The notes under the pieces were generated by a model. The model saw only the letters and a list, made by a program, of their open reading frames with translations. It ran no database searches and was not told the origin of the DNA. Below, in pieces: positions 16,427 to 25,854 of a stretch of 62,513 bases of DNA. Each line of letters begins with the position of its first letter. Within the stretch, counting starts at the first letter, position 1. A program made the translations under genes and the position numbers. The DNA comes from Verrucomicrobia bacterium UBA3841. Its GTDB lineage: Bacteria; Verrucomicrobiota; Kiritimatiellia; RFP12; UBA1067. The stretch lies in NCBI GenBank assembly GCA_002392765.1, contig DGHT01000053.1, positions 1 to 62,513 of the forward strand, in the 5' to 3' direction.

Positions 16427-17800
16427 ATGAGTAAATACGTTGATTCGGTTTTGGCCGGTGTCAAGGCCAGAAATGCGAACGAACCAGAATTCATACAGGC
16501 TGTGGACGAAGTGCTGACGACGCTCGATCCCGTCCTGAAGGCGAATCCGCAGTACGAGAAGAATGCGATTTTGGAGCGTATGGTCGAGCCTGAGCGCGTG
16601 ATCATGTTCCGCGTGCCTTGGGTGGACGACAAGGGAATCGTCCGCGTAAACCGCGGCTACAGGATCCAGATGAACTCCGCGATCGGTCCGTACAAAGGCG
16701 GTCTCAGGTTCGATCCCACCGTTAATCTGTCCGTCCTCAAGTTCCTCGCCTTCGAGCAGGTGTTCAAGAACTCCCTCACCACGCTTCCGATGGGCGGCGG
16801 AAAGGGCGGCAGCGATTTCAATCCGAAAGTCAGCCCCCACACCCCCGGCAAGCGCTGCAGCGACGCGGAAGTCATGCGTTTCTGCCAGAGCTTCATGACG
16901 GAACTCTACCGTCACATCGGGCCCGACACCGACGTTCCCGCCGGGGACATGAATGTCGGCGGCCGCGAGATCGGCTATCTGTTCGGACAGTACAAGCGCC
17001 TTGCCAACGAGTGGACGGGCGTCCTGACCGGCAAGGCTCTGAGCTACGGCGGCTCGCTGATCCGTCCCGAAGCTACGGGCTACGGCGACGTGTACTTCGC
17101 CGAGAACATGCTCGCCAAGCGCGGCGAAACGCTGGAAGGCAAGAAGTGCGTCATTTCCGGTTCGGGCAACGTCGCATCCTACGCCGCGGAAAAGCTCATG
17201 CAGCTCGGTGCGAAAGTCCTCACTCTTTCCGACCGTTCCGGCGCGATATACGCCGAGGGCGGAATCACGGAGAAGATGCTCAAGGACATCATGGTTCTGA
17301 AGAACGTCAAGCGCGGCGAACTGTCCGAGTTTGCGAAAAAGACGAAAGCGGTCAAGTTCTTCGCCGGAAAGAACAGCTGGCAGCTGGCCGACAAGATCGA
17401 CGCGGCGTTCCCGTGCGCCCGCCAGAACGAACTTGACGGCAAGGACGCGGAGTACCTGCTCAAGCATGGCTGCACGCTCGTCGCCGAAGGCGCCAACATG
17501 CCGTCCACCCCGGACGCGATCGCTGCGTTCGTGAAGGCGAAGATCATGTATTCGCCGGGCAAGGCTTCGAACGCCGGCGGCGTCGCCACGTCCGGGCTCG
17601 AGATGTCGCAGAATTCGCTCCGTCTGTCCTGGACGCGCGAAGAGGTCGATGCGCGACTCAAGGGAATCATGAAGGCCATTCACGACAATGCGTGGGAGGC
17701 GGCCGCGAAGTACGGCCTCAAGGGCAATTACGTCGCCGGCGCCAACATCGCAGGTTTCGTAAAAGTCGCCGACGCGATGGTCGCGCAGGGTATTTGCTGA
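16427..17800 (+). CDS. gdhA: Glutamate dehydrogenase, probably NADP-specific
   Basis: Hexameric family-I glutamate dehydrogenase that aminates 2-oxoglutarate, giving ammonia assimilation. The 457-residue length is standard. Diagnostic motifs are NRGYRIQMNSAIGPYKGGLRF, the catalytic-Lys region PMGGGKGGSDFNPKV and PAGDMNVGGREIGYLFGQYK. The start at 16427 (MSKYVDSVL) has AAGGA about 10 nt upstream; the longer frame from 16322 runs through AT-rich untranslated DNA. A hairpin terminator follows at 17837. It stands alone. Confidence 0.96.
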   Translation: MSKYVDSVLAGVKARNANEPEFIQAVDEVLTTLDPVLKANPQYEKNAILERMVEPERVIMFRVPWVDDKGIVRVNRGYRIQMNSAIGPYKGGLRFDPTVNLSVLKFLAFEQVFKNSLTTLPMGGGKGGSDFNPKVSPHTPGKRCSDAEVMRFCQSFMTELYRHIGPDTDVPAGDMNVGGREIGYLFGQYKRLANEWTGVLTGKALSYGGSLIRPEATGYGDVYFAENMLAKRGETLEGKKCVISGSGNVASYAAEKLMQLGAKVLTLSDRSGAIYAEGGITEKMLKDIMVLKNVKRGELSEFAKKTKAVKFFAGKNSWQLADKIDAAFPCARQNELDGKDAEYLLKHGCTLVAEGANMPSTPDAIAAFVKAKIMYSPGKASNAGGVATSGLEMSQNSLRLSWTREEVDARLKGIMKAIHDNAWEAAAKYGLKGNYVAGANIAGFVKVADAMVAQGIC

Positions 17801-17836
17801 TTCCGCAATCTGCGGCGGAATACTCTCCGGCGCCAC

Positions 17837-17872
17837 ATTCGGCTGTCTTCTCCTGCGGGAAGACAGCCGAAT
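17837..17872 (+). terminator. Hairpin terminator after gdhA
   Basis: A perfect 14-bp stem (ATTCGGCTGTCTTC at 17837-17850, complement at 17859-17872) encloses an 8-nt loop. Only a weak TCGTTT tail follows. A shorter hairpin (TTCCGC/GCGGAA, 17801-17820) precedes it. Confidence 0.75.
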
Positions 17873-17953
17873 TCGTTTGGAGGGCGCACGGTGGCCGTGC
17901 CGCCTGATGAGCATTGGTTCCAATGCGCGAACCCCGTCCCGGCAAATTCGCTG

Positions 17954-17982
17954 TTGGAAATAGCGGTCGATTATGATATAAT
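17954..17982 (+). promoter_or_regulatory. Sigma-70 type promoter of argF
   Basis: TTGGAA at 17954-17959 and TATAAT at 17977-17982 are 17 bp apart, and the -10 is extended as GATATAAT. Transcription should start near 17989, 35 nt before the ATG. Confidence 0.75.
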
Positions 17983-18023
17983 AAGCAGAAAGTACAAAGA
18001 CAATCGAAAGGCGGTTGAATACA

Positions 18024-19028
18024 ATGCTTACATGGATGGACAGCCTCAAGGGGCGGTCGCTGATGCGCTTGACGTCGTTCTCCGACGCCGAAATGCTTGA
18101 TTTGGTGAATCTTGCCGGACAGTTGAAGGCGCGCCGGCGCGCCGGGGTTCGCGGCAATCTGCTGCACCGCAAGAACATTGCGCTTATTTTCGAGAAGAGT
18201 TCGACCCGCACCAGAAATTCATCGATAATCGCCGCGCGCGACGAGGGCGGCGGCGCCGAATATCTTACCCGTCCAGACATCCATTTCGGGAAGAAGGAGT
18301 CGGTCAAGGACACCGCCCGCGTGCTCGGGCGCATCTACGACGGCATACTCTTTCGCGGATTCGCGCAGAAAACGTGCGAGGAACTTGCCGAATATTCCGG
18401 CGTCCCGGTGTGGAACGGGCTCACCGACGACTACCACCCGACGCAGATTCTGGCCGACCTTCTCACGATAAAGGAGACTTTCGGCGGTCTCGAGAACTGC
18501 ACGGTCGCATACGTGGGCGACGGCAGAAACAACGTCGCCAACTCGCTTATGATGGGATGTGCGAAGGCCGGGGTGCGCTACGTATGCTGCACGCCGAAGG
18601 AACTTTGGCCGGACGAGGCGATTCTCGCAGAGGCCGGGGAAGTCGCCGCGCGCAACGGCGTGGACGTCAGGGTTTTCGACGATCCCGCGAAAGGTGTAAA
18701 GGGCGCGAACGTCCTTTACACCGACGTGTGGGTTTCGATGGGCGAAGAGTCGAAAACCGCCGAACGCATCAAGATGCTTCGTCCCTACCAGATAAACATG
18801 GACCTCATGCGCGCGACGGGAAACACCGGCGGCAGGCTCATGTTCCTGCACTGTCTGCCCGCGTTCCACGATTCCAACACGGAGTTCACAAAGACGACGG
18901 GGGCGCTGGAAGTGACTGACGAAGTGTTCGAATCGCCTTATTCCAAGGTGTTCGACGAATCCGAGAACAGGATGCACACGATAAAGGCGCTTTTCGTGTC
19001 CGCACTCTGCGACAGATCGAAAGTTTAG
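18024..19028 (+). CDS. argF: Ornithine carbamoyltransferase
   Basis: Converts ornithine and carbamoyl phosphate to citrulline in arginine synthesis. The 334-residue protein has the carbamoyl-phosphate motif STRTR (in EKSSTRTRNSS), the HPTQ motif in DDYHPTQILADLLTI, and the HCLPAFHD motif near the C-terminus with the catalytic Cys. The start at ATG 18024 is preferred to TTG 18015 because GAAAGG lies about 12 nt upstream of ATG and MLTWMDSLKG is a natural N-terminus. Driven by the promoter at 17954. No other arg genes adjoin. Confidence 0.93.
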   Translation: MLTWMDSLKGRSLMRLTSFSDAEMLDLVNLAGQLKARRRAGVRGNLLHRKNIALIFEKSSTRTRNSSIIAARDEGGGAEYLTRPDIHFGKKESVKDTARVLGRIYDGILFRGFAQKTCEELAEYSGVPVWNGLTDDYHPTQILADLLTIKETFGGLENCTVAYVGDGRNNVANSLMMGCAKAGVRYVCCTPKELWPDEAILAEAGEVAARNGVDVRVFDDPAKGVKGANVLYTDVWVSMGEESKTAERIKMLRPYQINMDLMRATGNTGGRLMFLHCLPAFHDSNTEFTKTTGALEVTDEVFESPYSKVFDESENRMHTIKALFVSALCDRSKV

Positions 19029-19037
19029 CCGGAATAT

Positions 19038-19066
19038 TGACTATATTTGCGATTTTCGATATAATT
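19038..19066 (+). promoter_or_regulatory. Sigma-70 promoter of the MFS-galK operon
   Basis: TTGACT at 19038-19043 and TATAAT at 19061-19066 have an ideal 17-bp spacer. The -10 is again extended (CGATATAAT). This is the best consensus promoter in the window. Confidence 0.85.
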
Positions 19067-19104
19067 TAACAATCAAGAATATTCCAAACACAAGGGAGAT
19101 GACA

Positions 19105-20640
19105 ATGGAGAGCGATAAAAAGCAGGGCACCAACTGGGTAGCCGTCATAACAATGATGTTCATCTACGGCATGATTTCGTTCGTCACGAACCTTGCCGCG
19201 CCGATGGGAAGCGTGTGGAAGTACCAGCCCGGCATCGACGGCTCCAACATGTGGGGCATGATGGGCAACATGATGAACTTCGCCGCCTATCTCTTCATGG
19301 GAATCCCCGCAGGCAAGATGCTCACCAGGTGCGGATACAAGAAAACCGCCCTTATCGCGATCGCGACCGGTTTCGTGGGCGTCGGCATCCAGTTCCTGTC
19401 CGGGAAGGTCGGAATCTGTTCCGACTGCCAATCGTTCTCTCTGGTCGCCGGAAAGCCGTTCAGCTTCTACATCTACCTGCTCGGCGCGTTCGTGTGCGGC
19501 TTCTCCGTCTGCATGCTCAACATGGTCGTGAATCCGATGCTCAACCTCCTCGGCGGAGGCGGCAACCGCGGCAACCAGCTCAACATGATCGGAACGACGT
19601 TCAATTCCGTGTGCGGAACGGCGACGCCGATTCTCGTGGGCGCTCTCATCGGCGAGATCACGAAGGCCACCAAGGTCGCGGACGTGAACCTTGTCATGTT
19701 CATCGCGCTGGCGGTGTTCGCCGCGGCGTTCGTCGTCCTTTCCTTCATTCCGATCGCCAACCCCGAACAGGGCACGACGACCGAGAACATCCCCGTCCTC
19801 GCGCCTCTCAGATTCCGCCACTGTCTGCTCGGCGTGATTGGCATCTTCATGTACGTCGGCATCGAAATCGGAATTCCCGCGACGATGAACAACTGGCTCG
19901 CGGACAAGGACAACAGCCCGCTCAAGACTCTCAAGGACGACAAGGGCGCTCTCCTCTACGAAACCCAGGCGGAATGGACGGGTGTCGAGAAGGTCTGCGG
20001 CAAATGCCATACCCACTACAAGGACTACTCTGTCGAACTTGCCGCCGCCAATGCCGGCAAGGAGCTTGCGGAGGCCGCGAGAAAAGCGGCCGAAAAGAGC
20101 GGAGTCCCGTTCAAGGAACCGCTCGGAACGGCGACGGTCGCCGGCATGGTCGCGGGCACCTACTGGTTCCTGATGCTCATCGGACGCACGATCGGAGCTT
20201 TCATCGGCGGCAAGGTTTCGAGCCGCGCTCTGATGACGTTCACGACGTTCACGGCCATACTCCTCATCTCGATAGGCGTGTTCGTCCCCGCGACTGCCAC
20301 GACCTCCATGCCCGTGTTCACCGGCAAGGGATTCGCCATGGCGACTGTCCCGCTGACGGCGCTCCTCTTCGCACTCTGCGGCCTGATGACGTCCATCATG
20401 TGGCCGTCCACGTTCAACCTGGCGACCGAAAAGCTCGGCAAGTACACCGCCGCGGCCTCCGGCCTGTTCATGGTGATGGTCGTCGGCGGAGGCGTGCTGC
20501 CGCTCGTGCAGAACGGTCTCGCGGACAAGTTCGGGTACATGATTTCGTACGCAGTGCCGGTTCTCGCACTGGCCTATCTCTTCGTATACTCGGCGTTTCT
20601 CTCGAAGCCGCCGGCGAATATCGACGAGATGGTGAAGTGA
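19105..20640 (+). CDS. MFS sugar transporter (FucP-like) with a cysteine-bearing loop
   Basis: A 511-residue polytopic membrane protein of the major facilitator superfamily, with about 12 hydrophobic segments and overall resemblance to the fucose/galactose/glucose:H+ symporter group. Two hydrophilic segments are odd: one with CSDC near residue 112 and a longer loop of about 75 residues with CGKCHTH near residue 298, an extra CxxCH motif. These could bind a metal. ATG 19105 is preferred over 19099 because AGGGAG lies 6 nt upstream. GalK follows about 60 bp downstream, so galactose is a reasonable substrate guess, but this is inference. Confidence 0.78.
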   Translation: MESDKKQGTNWVAVITMMFIYGMISFVTNLAAPMGSVWKYQPGIDGSNMWGMMGNMMNFAAYLFMGIPAGKMLTRCGYKKTALIAIATGFVGVGIQFLSGKVGICSDCQSFSLVAGKPFSFYIYLLGAFVCGFSVCMLNMVVNPMLNLLGGGGNRGNQLNMIGTTFNSVCGTATPILVGALIGEITKATKVADVNLVMFIALAVFAAAFVVLSFIPIANPEQGTTTENIPVLAPLRFRHCLLGVIGIFMYVGIEIGIPATMNNWLADKDNSPLKTLKDDKGALLYETQAEWTGVEKVCGKCHTHYKDYSVELAAANAGKELAEAARKAAEKSGVPFKEPLGTATVAGMVAGTYWFLMLIGRTIGAFIGGKVSSRALMTFTTFTAILLISIGVFVPATATTSMPVFTGKGFAMATVPLTALLFALCGLMTSIMWPSTFNLATEKLGKYTAAASGLFMVMVVGGGVLPLVQNGLADKFGYMISYAVPVLALAYLFVYSAFLSKPPANIDEMVK

Positions 20641-20701
20641 GGGAAGGCCGCAAAGCGTAAAACACAAAGCGTAAAGCCTAAAACCAGAAGGAGTGCTGAA
20701 A

Positions 20702-21880
20702 ATGCAGAATCAAGAAGTCTACGATGAACTCGTCTCCAAGTTCGAGAAGATGTACGGGGAAAAGCCGCAGGTCGTGGCGTACGCCCCCGGGCGCATCGAA
20801 GTTCTCGGCAACCACACCGACTACAACGAAGGCTATGTTTTCTCGGCCGCGATCGACAAAGGCACCTTCTTCGCGGTTTCCCCTGCCGCCGACGGTACGT
20901 GCGAACTGACGGCCGGCGATTTCATGGAAACGGCAAAGTTCACGACATCCACCGTCGCGCCCGCGAAGGAGATGACGTGGCAGAACTACGTGACCGGCAC
21001 CTTCAACTGGCTTTTCGACGGCAATCCCGCCTCCGCGAAGCACGGCTGGAAGGGCATGTTCCTCGGCAACATCCCTCTCGGCGCGGGGCTTTCCTCGTCC
21101 GCCGCGCTTGAAATGTGCACGGCTCTCGCGCTTTGCAGGCTCTACGGAATCGAGAAGGACAAGACGGCTCTCGCGAAGATCGGACAGAAGGCCGAACACA
21201 CCTTCGCAGGCTGCCCGTGCGGACTTCTCGACCAGGCTTCGTCCATGTACGGCAGGGAAGGCGCGCTCGTGAAGAGCGATTTCCGCACAAACTCGTTCGA
21301 GACCGTCTCGATGGGCGATGGCGTGGCGTTCATGATGGTCAAGTCGAACGCCAAGCATGCGCTCGTGGACGGCGCGTACGCGTCCCGGCGCCAGGCGTGC
21401 GAGGATGCGGCCAAGTACTTCGCGGGCGTTCTCCGCAAGAAGGTCACCCACCTGCGCGACGTCACGATGGCCGAATGGGTTCTCTACCGCGGCGGTCTTT
21501 CCGAAACGACCGCGAAAAGGGCGGCCCATCCGATCGGCGAGGACGAGCGCGTTCTCCAGGGCGCGGTTCTTCTCGAAAAAGGCGACCTCAATGGATTCGG
21601 CGCTTTGATGTACGATTCGCACGAGTCGAGCCGCAACTGGTTCGAGAACTCCTGCGAGGAACTGGATACGATCGTCGACGCGGCGAAAGCGATTCCCGAA
21701 GTGTACGGGGCGAGACTTTCCGGCGGCGGTTTCGGCGGCAGCTGCTGTCTTCTCGTCGATCCTTCGGCAGCGGCGAAGATTTCCGCGCAGATCGCGAAGG
21801 AATACAAGGCCAAGCACGGGGACGAGCCTCAGATCAGCCTCATCAAGCCTTCCGAAGGCGCGCACATCGTCGCAGGCTGA
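20702..21880 (+). CDS. galK: Galactokinase-family sugar kinase
   Basis: GHMP-superfamily kinase that phosphorylates galactose at C1. The 392-residue length fits. Motif 1 reads APGRIEVLGNHTDYNEG (canonical GRxNLIGEHxDYN with changes), motif 2 GAGLSSSAALEMCTA is the phosphate loop, and motif 3 is LSGGGFGGSCCLLVD. The altered signature leaves room for a related sugar. AGGAG lies 9 nt upstream of ATG 20702; a GTG at 20693 abuts that site and is unlikely. The 60-bp gap after the transporter contains two CAAAGCGTAAA copies. Confidence 0.85.
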   Translation: MQNQEVYDELVSKFEKMYGEKPQVVAYAPGRIEVLGNHTDYNEGYVFSAAIDKGTFFAVSPAADGTCELTAGDFMETAKFTTSTVAPAKEMTWQNYVTGTFNWLFDGNPASAKHGWKGMFLGNIPLGAGLSSSAALEMCTALALCRLYGIEKDKTALAKIGQKAEHTFAGCPCGLLDQASSMYGREGALVKSDFRTNSFETVSMGDGVAFMMVKSNAKHALVDGAYASRRQACEDAAKYFAGVLRKKVTHLRDVTMAEWVLYRGGLSETTAKRAAHPIGEDERVLQGAVLLEKGDLNGFGALMYDSHESSRNWFENSCEELDTIVDAAKAIPEVYGARLSGGGFGGSCCLLVDPSAAAKISAQIAKEYKAKHGDEPQISLIKPSEGAHIVAG

Positions 21881-21916
21881 CGCGCGGACGTACGAATCCA
21901 TCAGGAGTCTTCTACA

Positions 21917-23092
21917 ATGAAACCCACACTTCACGTTTTCGCGGCGGTCATGGCGGCGGCTGCCTGCTGCGCGTACGCGCAGGACGAAGATTTCGCCGAC
22001 AACGCCGATGACGCATCCGCCGCGGAAACGGCGGAACCGTCCGCAGGCGACGAAGATTCCGCGGAGCAGGCGGAAGAACAGACGGAAGAACAGGAGGGCG
22101 GCGCTGCCACGGTCGGCAAATCAAGCCGCAGAAAGATCGTGTTCCATCTTCTGCCGCTGTGCAAGAGGGTGGACGGAACGGCCGAATTCCTGTGCCCCGG
22201 GGCAAAGACGTGGAAGCCTCTGGAGGAATCGCGCCACTATCCGCTGGGATGCGTGTTCCGCACGATGGACGACTCGTCCCGCGTAAAAATCGAGCTGGGG
22301 CCGCACTGCGAAATCCTCGTCGGCGGCTCATCCTCGCTCGGTACACGGGTCCAGAAGGTCGGCGAGAAGGATCGCGCGCTGAATCTCATCGGCGGCACGG
22401 TGACGGTTAAAGCGCCGGCGACGCTGCCCGACGGACTTCTCTCGATCAACACGCCCGATTTCTCCATCTGCAATCTCAAGGGCGTGAGCCGCTACAAATA
22501 TTCCGTCGGAGTCGATGGAGACGAGACGACCGTCAGGTGCATCACGCAGACACTGTCCGTGGAAGGACGGCACTTCGACATACCCGCGATGAAGGCGGCG
22601 AACGAAGTCAGGATCGTCAATTCGAAAGACCGCCTCGTGACCGCGCTCTACGGCGTCAGCGGCGATATCGGCGTGAAACTCGATCAGGGCCGCGTGTTCG
22701 TCAAGGACTACTCGACGGGCGAAATGAAGGAGGAGGACAAGTTCCTCGACTGGAAGCTGTCTCCGCTCACGACCGTCAGGATCCACCGCGAACAGCCCGC
22801 GCTCGGCGAGAAACTCGCCGTGACGACGATGACTTTCGATACGAACGGACATCTCAAGAACCGTTGCGTGTTCATCGAACGCGAGCCGCGCATCAATTCC
22901 GGCGAACTCGGACCGACCGTGAAGCTCACCAAGGAAGAGCTGTCCAAGGGAACGTCCGGACTCGTCGATCTTTCCGCGAAGGCGGAGGATGCCGTAACGC
23001 AAGAGGCGGAGGAACCGGACAGCGGCGAAGAATCGTCCGGCGAAACGTCCGGGGCCGCCGACGAAGATCCCGCCGCTGATATGGAATTTTGA
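21917..23092 (+). CDS. Secreted FecR-like beta protein with acidic tails
   Basis: A 391-residue exported protein with signal peptide (MKPTLHVFAAVMAAAACCAY, then AQ). Residues about 23-65 and 355-391 are very acidic and low in complexity. The core (about 75-200) has GCVFRTMDDSSRVKIELGP followed by an LNLIGGTVTVKAP strand, which resembles a FecR-type domain. No transmembrane helix follows the signal peptide. The function is unknown; such domains often mediate surface or envelope interactions. GGAG is about 8 nt upstream of the ATG. Confidence 0.6.
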   Translation: MKPTLHVFAAVMAAAACCAYAQDEDFADNADDASAAETAEPSAGDEDSAEQAEEQTEEQEGGAATVGKSSRRKIVFHLLPLCKRVDGTAEFLCPGAKTWKPLEESRHYPLGCVFRTMDDSSRVKIELGPHCEILVGGSSSLGTRVQKVGEKDRALNLIGGTVTVKAPATLPDGLLSINTPDFSICNLKGVSRYKYSVGVDGDETTVRCITQTLSVEGRHFDIPAMKAANEVRIVNSKDRLVTALYGVSGDIGVKLDQGRVFVKDYSTGEMKEEDKFLDWKLSPLTTVRIHREQPALGEKLAVTTMTFDTNGHLKNRCVFIEREPRINSGELGPTVKLTKEELSKGTSGLVDLSAKAEDAVTQEAEEPDSGEESSGETSGAADEDPAADMEF

Positions 23093-23142
23093 GACGGGGC
23101 GCGTCCGCCCCTGACTCACGGTAAACAAACAGAAAGAAAACA

Positions 23143-24864
23143 ATGGTAATCCTGCAGTTCAACAAGCTCATCCGCAACAAATGGGTGTGGGGAGTATTCG
23201 CAATATTGGTGTCCGTAGCGTTCATGGCGCCGGACGACTGGTTCCGGAGCGACGACAGAGATCGAGACCCCGCGACAAGCCACAACAAACTCAAAGGAGT
23301 GGAACTCGATGCGGCGCTTTTCGACAGCTGCCGCTATCTCGTCGGCGAGTTCGCCCCCAAAATGCAGGGGGTCGTCCGTTCGCCCCTCTCCGGTGCGTTC
23401 CAGAAGAACGACACGAAGAGCGTCTGGAAGGCGTATGCCGCGGCCGAGGCCGCGAAGGAGGCGGGCATTACGATCCCTGACAGCGTCCTCGCCGACAGGA
23501 TCAAGGCTTTGTTCCAGGACGGCGAAGGCGGCTTTTCGGAGACGAAGTACAGAAACCAGGTCGCTTCGTATTTCAGGATCGATCCGTCGCTTTTCGAAGA
23601 CCAGCTCCGCCTTTGGATGACGCTCGAAGCCGCAGTCGGCGGATTCGTGGAATCCTCCGCATGGCTCGCTTCGATGGAGCTCGACCAGACCAGCCGCGAT
23701 TTCACCGACAAGTTCACGGTGCGCATCGCGACTTTTGACGAGGACAAGGCCAAATCCGAGTCGATCAAGGCCGATGACGAAATGCTGGCCAAGTGGTACG
23801 AGGGCCACAAGGACGAGCTTTCCCTCCCGGACCGCTACAAGGTCAAATTCGTCAAGTTCGATCCCGATGCGTCGAACGTCCTGGCCCGCGTGACGGTCAC
23901 GGACGACCAGATATCCGAAAGATACGAAGCGAACAAGGAGAAGGGCTTCTACGACATCCCGCCGGCCACGACGAACGACGTCAAGACGTACAGGCCTCTT
24001 GAGGACGTCCGCGGATCCATCGAAATCGCCTTGCGCCACGATGCGGCCGTCGAACTTCTGAAGAGCGACGTCAGGGAAATCGTCTCGTCGATGGACGAGG
24101 AAGACGAGCAGAAAGCGGCGACGCTGCTGTCCGACGTCGCCGCCCGCGAGGGACTCAGCGTCGGCGAGAGCGAATGGTTCGCACTCGTCCCCGGCATGGT
24201 CCCCGGCTTCATGAAGACGCCGGAAAGCCAGTTCCCCGGCGTCGACAGGAAAGTGTTCGACAGGACCGTCCGTTCGCTCGTCGACTACCGTTTTTCGGTC
24301 CTTGCGTCGAAGCGTTCCGTCTGGCTTGTCGAGTTCGGCGCAAAGAGCCCGGCGCACGTTCCCGAATTCGAGGAGGCGAAGGATAAGATCGTCGACAGGG
24401 CGGTCGCCGACGCGAGGCTTGACGCGTTCAAGGCGGATGTCGAGGCCGTTGCCGCCAAGGGCAGGGACGCAGTTCTCCAGAGCGGCAACGTTTCGACGAA
24501 CATCACGTTCTCCCCCTGCACTTTCGCCCGCGATTACGCGATGGGCTGGTTCAACCGCTTCGGCGAATGGGATTTCTCGAATGCCGGATTCCCCGATGCC
24601 GACAAGGTTGTCTTCGCCGTCCATTCTCTCGACAAGGGCGCCGTGAGCGATTTCGTGTCCGCCGGTCCAGGCAAGGCGCTTCTCGTCGTGTGCGAGGACC
24701 GTCGCGACGGCGATCCCGCAGACCTCATGCGCGGCGAACGTTTCGCCAGGATGATTTCCATGCGCCGCATGGTTTCGCCCGACGACTGGTTCGAATGGAA
24801 TCTCAAGCGCATGGGATACGAGGAAAAGACTTCCCCGGACGACGATGCCGCCGGACAGGACTGA
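23143..24864 (+). CDS. SurA/PpiD-like membrane-anchored periplasmic chaperone
   Basis: A 573-residue protein with an N-terminal membrane anchor (about residues 12-28, KWVWGVFAILVSVAFMAP) and a large periplasmic part. Its architecture (helical SurA_N-like region, about 90-200, then a long region with repeated acidic/helical segments) matches PpiD/SurA folding factors. I cannot point to an intact parvulin PPIase active site, so it may be chaperone only. It precedes dut by 3 bp and may share its transcript. Identification is by architecture and moderate. Confidence 0.6.
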   Translation: MVILQFNKLIRNKWVWGVFAILVSVAFMAPDDWFRSDDRDRDPATSHNKLKGVELDAALFDSCRYLVGEFAPKMQGVVRSPLSGAFQKNDTKSVWKAYAAAEAAKEAGITIPDSVLADRIKALFQDGEGGFSETKYRNQVASYFRIDPSLFEDQLRLWMTLEAAVGGFVESSAWLASMELDQTSRDFTDKFTVRIATFDEDKAKSESIKADDEMLAKWYEGHKDELSLPDRYKVKFVKFDPDASNVLARVTVTDDQISERYEANKEKGFYDIPPATTNDVKTYRPLEDVRGSIEIALRHDAAVELLKSDVREIVSSMDEEDEQKAATLLSDVAAREGLSVGESEWFALVPGMVPGFMKTPESQFPGVDRKVFDRTVRSLVDYRFSVLASKRSVWLVEFGAKSPAHVPEFEEAKDKIVDRAVADARLDAFKADVEAVAAKGRDAVLQSGNVSTNITFSPCTFARDYAMGWFNRFGEWDFSNAGFPDADKVVFAVHSLDKGAVSDFVSAGPGKALLVVCEDRRDGDPADLMRGERFARMISMRRMVSPDDWFEWNLKRMGYEEKTSPDDDAAGQD

Positions 24865-24867
24865 CAA

Positions 24868-25296
24868 ATGACGGTAAAGTTCAGGAAAACCAGACCTGGC
24901 GCGACCCTCCCCGCATACGCCCACGAAGGCGATGCGGGGATGGATCTTTCAAGCGCCGTCGATGCGACCGTTCCCGCGCGCGGGCGCGCAATGGTGCCGA
25001 CGGGCCTTGCGATGGAGCTTCCTCCTTTTTACGAAGCCCAGGTCAGACCGCGCAGCGGACTGGCGGCGAAGAAGGGGATTACGGTTCTCAATACGCCCGG
25101 CACCATAGATTCCGGCTATCGCGGCGAGGTATGCGTCATACTCTACAATGCCTCGGACGAGGATTTCAGGGTCGCGGCGGGCGACAGAATCGCGCAGATG
25201 GTAGTCGCGCCGGTGACGCGCGCGGAGATAGCGGAAGCCGAAAGTCTTGATTCCACCGATCGCGGAGAAGGCGGATTCGGTTCCACCGGGGTTTGA
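24868..25296 (+). CDS. dut: dUTP diphosphatase
   Basis: Hydrolyses dUTP to dUMP and PPi. The 142-residue trimeric dUTPase has all five motifs: HEGDAGMDL, RPRSGLAAKKG, NTPGTIDSGYRGE, GDRIAQMVV and the C-terminal DRGEGGFGSTGV. It begins 3 bp after the chaperone gene and leads into def, so it lies in a nucleotide/replication operon with tmk and holB. Confidence 0.97.
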   Translation: MTVKFRKTRPGATLPAYAHEGDAGMDLSSAVDATVPARGRAMVPTGLAMELPPFYEAQVRPRSGLAAKKGITVLNTPGTIDSGYRGEVCVILYNASDEDFRVAAGDRIAQMVVAPVTRAEIAEAESLDSTDRGEGGFGSTGV

Positions 25297-25308
25297 CGGA
25301 GACGGACA

Positions 25309-25854
25309 ATGGCGTTGATCTTGAAAAAATACGGCGAGCCGGTTCTGCGGGAAAAATCCGTCCCGGTGCGCGTAATCGACTCCGAAATGGAGACTCTCGC
25401 GGCCGACATGCTGCGTTTGATGCGCAAGTCGAAGGGCGTGGGTCTCGCGGCGCAGCAGGTGGGCAGGCTCGAAAGGCTTTGCGTCATAGACGTTCCTCCG
25501 TCCTGCGAAACCGAAGAGGATGAAGCGTTCAACGCGAAGGTGGAGATGCCTCTCGTGATGTTCAATCCGGAAATCATCGCGAGCGGCGGATCGCAGCGCG
25601 ACAAAGAGGGCTGCCTGAGCTTCCCCGGAATCGGCGGGGAGGTTACGAGAGCGTACGAGGTGACGTGCAGCTATGTGGGCATCTCCGGAAAGCGCATGCT
25701 TGCCACGGCGCGCGGTTTTCTCGCCAGGGCCATACAGCACGAACTGGATCATCTCGACGGGATTCTATACGTCGATCGCATGACGGAAGAAGAGCGGGCG
25801 GGTTTTTCCGCGAAGCTCAAAAAGCTTTCGAAGGCAAATGGCGGAGTCATGTAG
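25309..25854 (+). CDS. def: Peptide deformylase
   Basis: Metalloenzyme removing the formyl group from nascent proteins. The 181-residue protein shows motif 1 GVGLAAQQVG, motif 2 EGCLSFPG with the metal-binding Cys, and motif 3 QHELDHLDG with the two His ligands and catalytic Glu. Its 3' end overlaps tmk by 17 nt, so translation is coupled. Confidence 0.97.
   Translation: MALILKKYGEPVLREKSVPVRVIDSEMETLAADMLRLMRKSKGVGLAAQQVGRLERLCVIDVPPSCETEEDEAFNAKVEMPLVMFNPEIIASGGSQRDKEGCLSFPGIGGEVTRAYEVTCSYVGISGKRMLATARGFLARAIQHELDHLDGILYVDRMTEEERAGFSAKLKKLSKANGGVM

Noticed and set aside
16397..18334. Minus-strand ORF of 645 codons across gdhA and argF
   Set aside because: It spans two clear plus-strand genes and their terminator and promoter; composition is that of an antisense shadow.
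19105..20640. c-type cytochrome reading of the CxxCH motif in the MFS protein
   Set aside because: A single CxxCH in a loop of a 12-helix transporter, with no distal ligand pattern or cytochrome domain.
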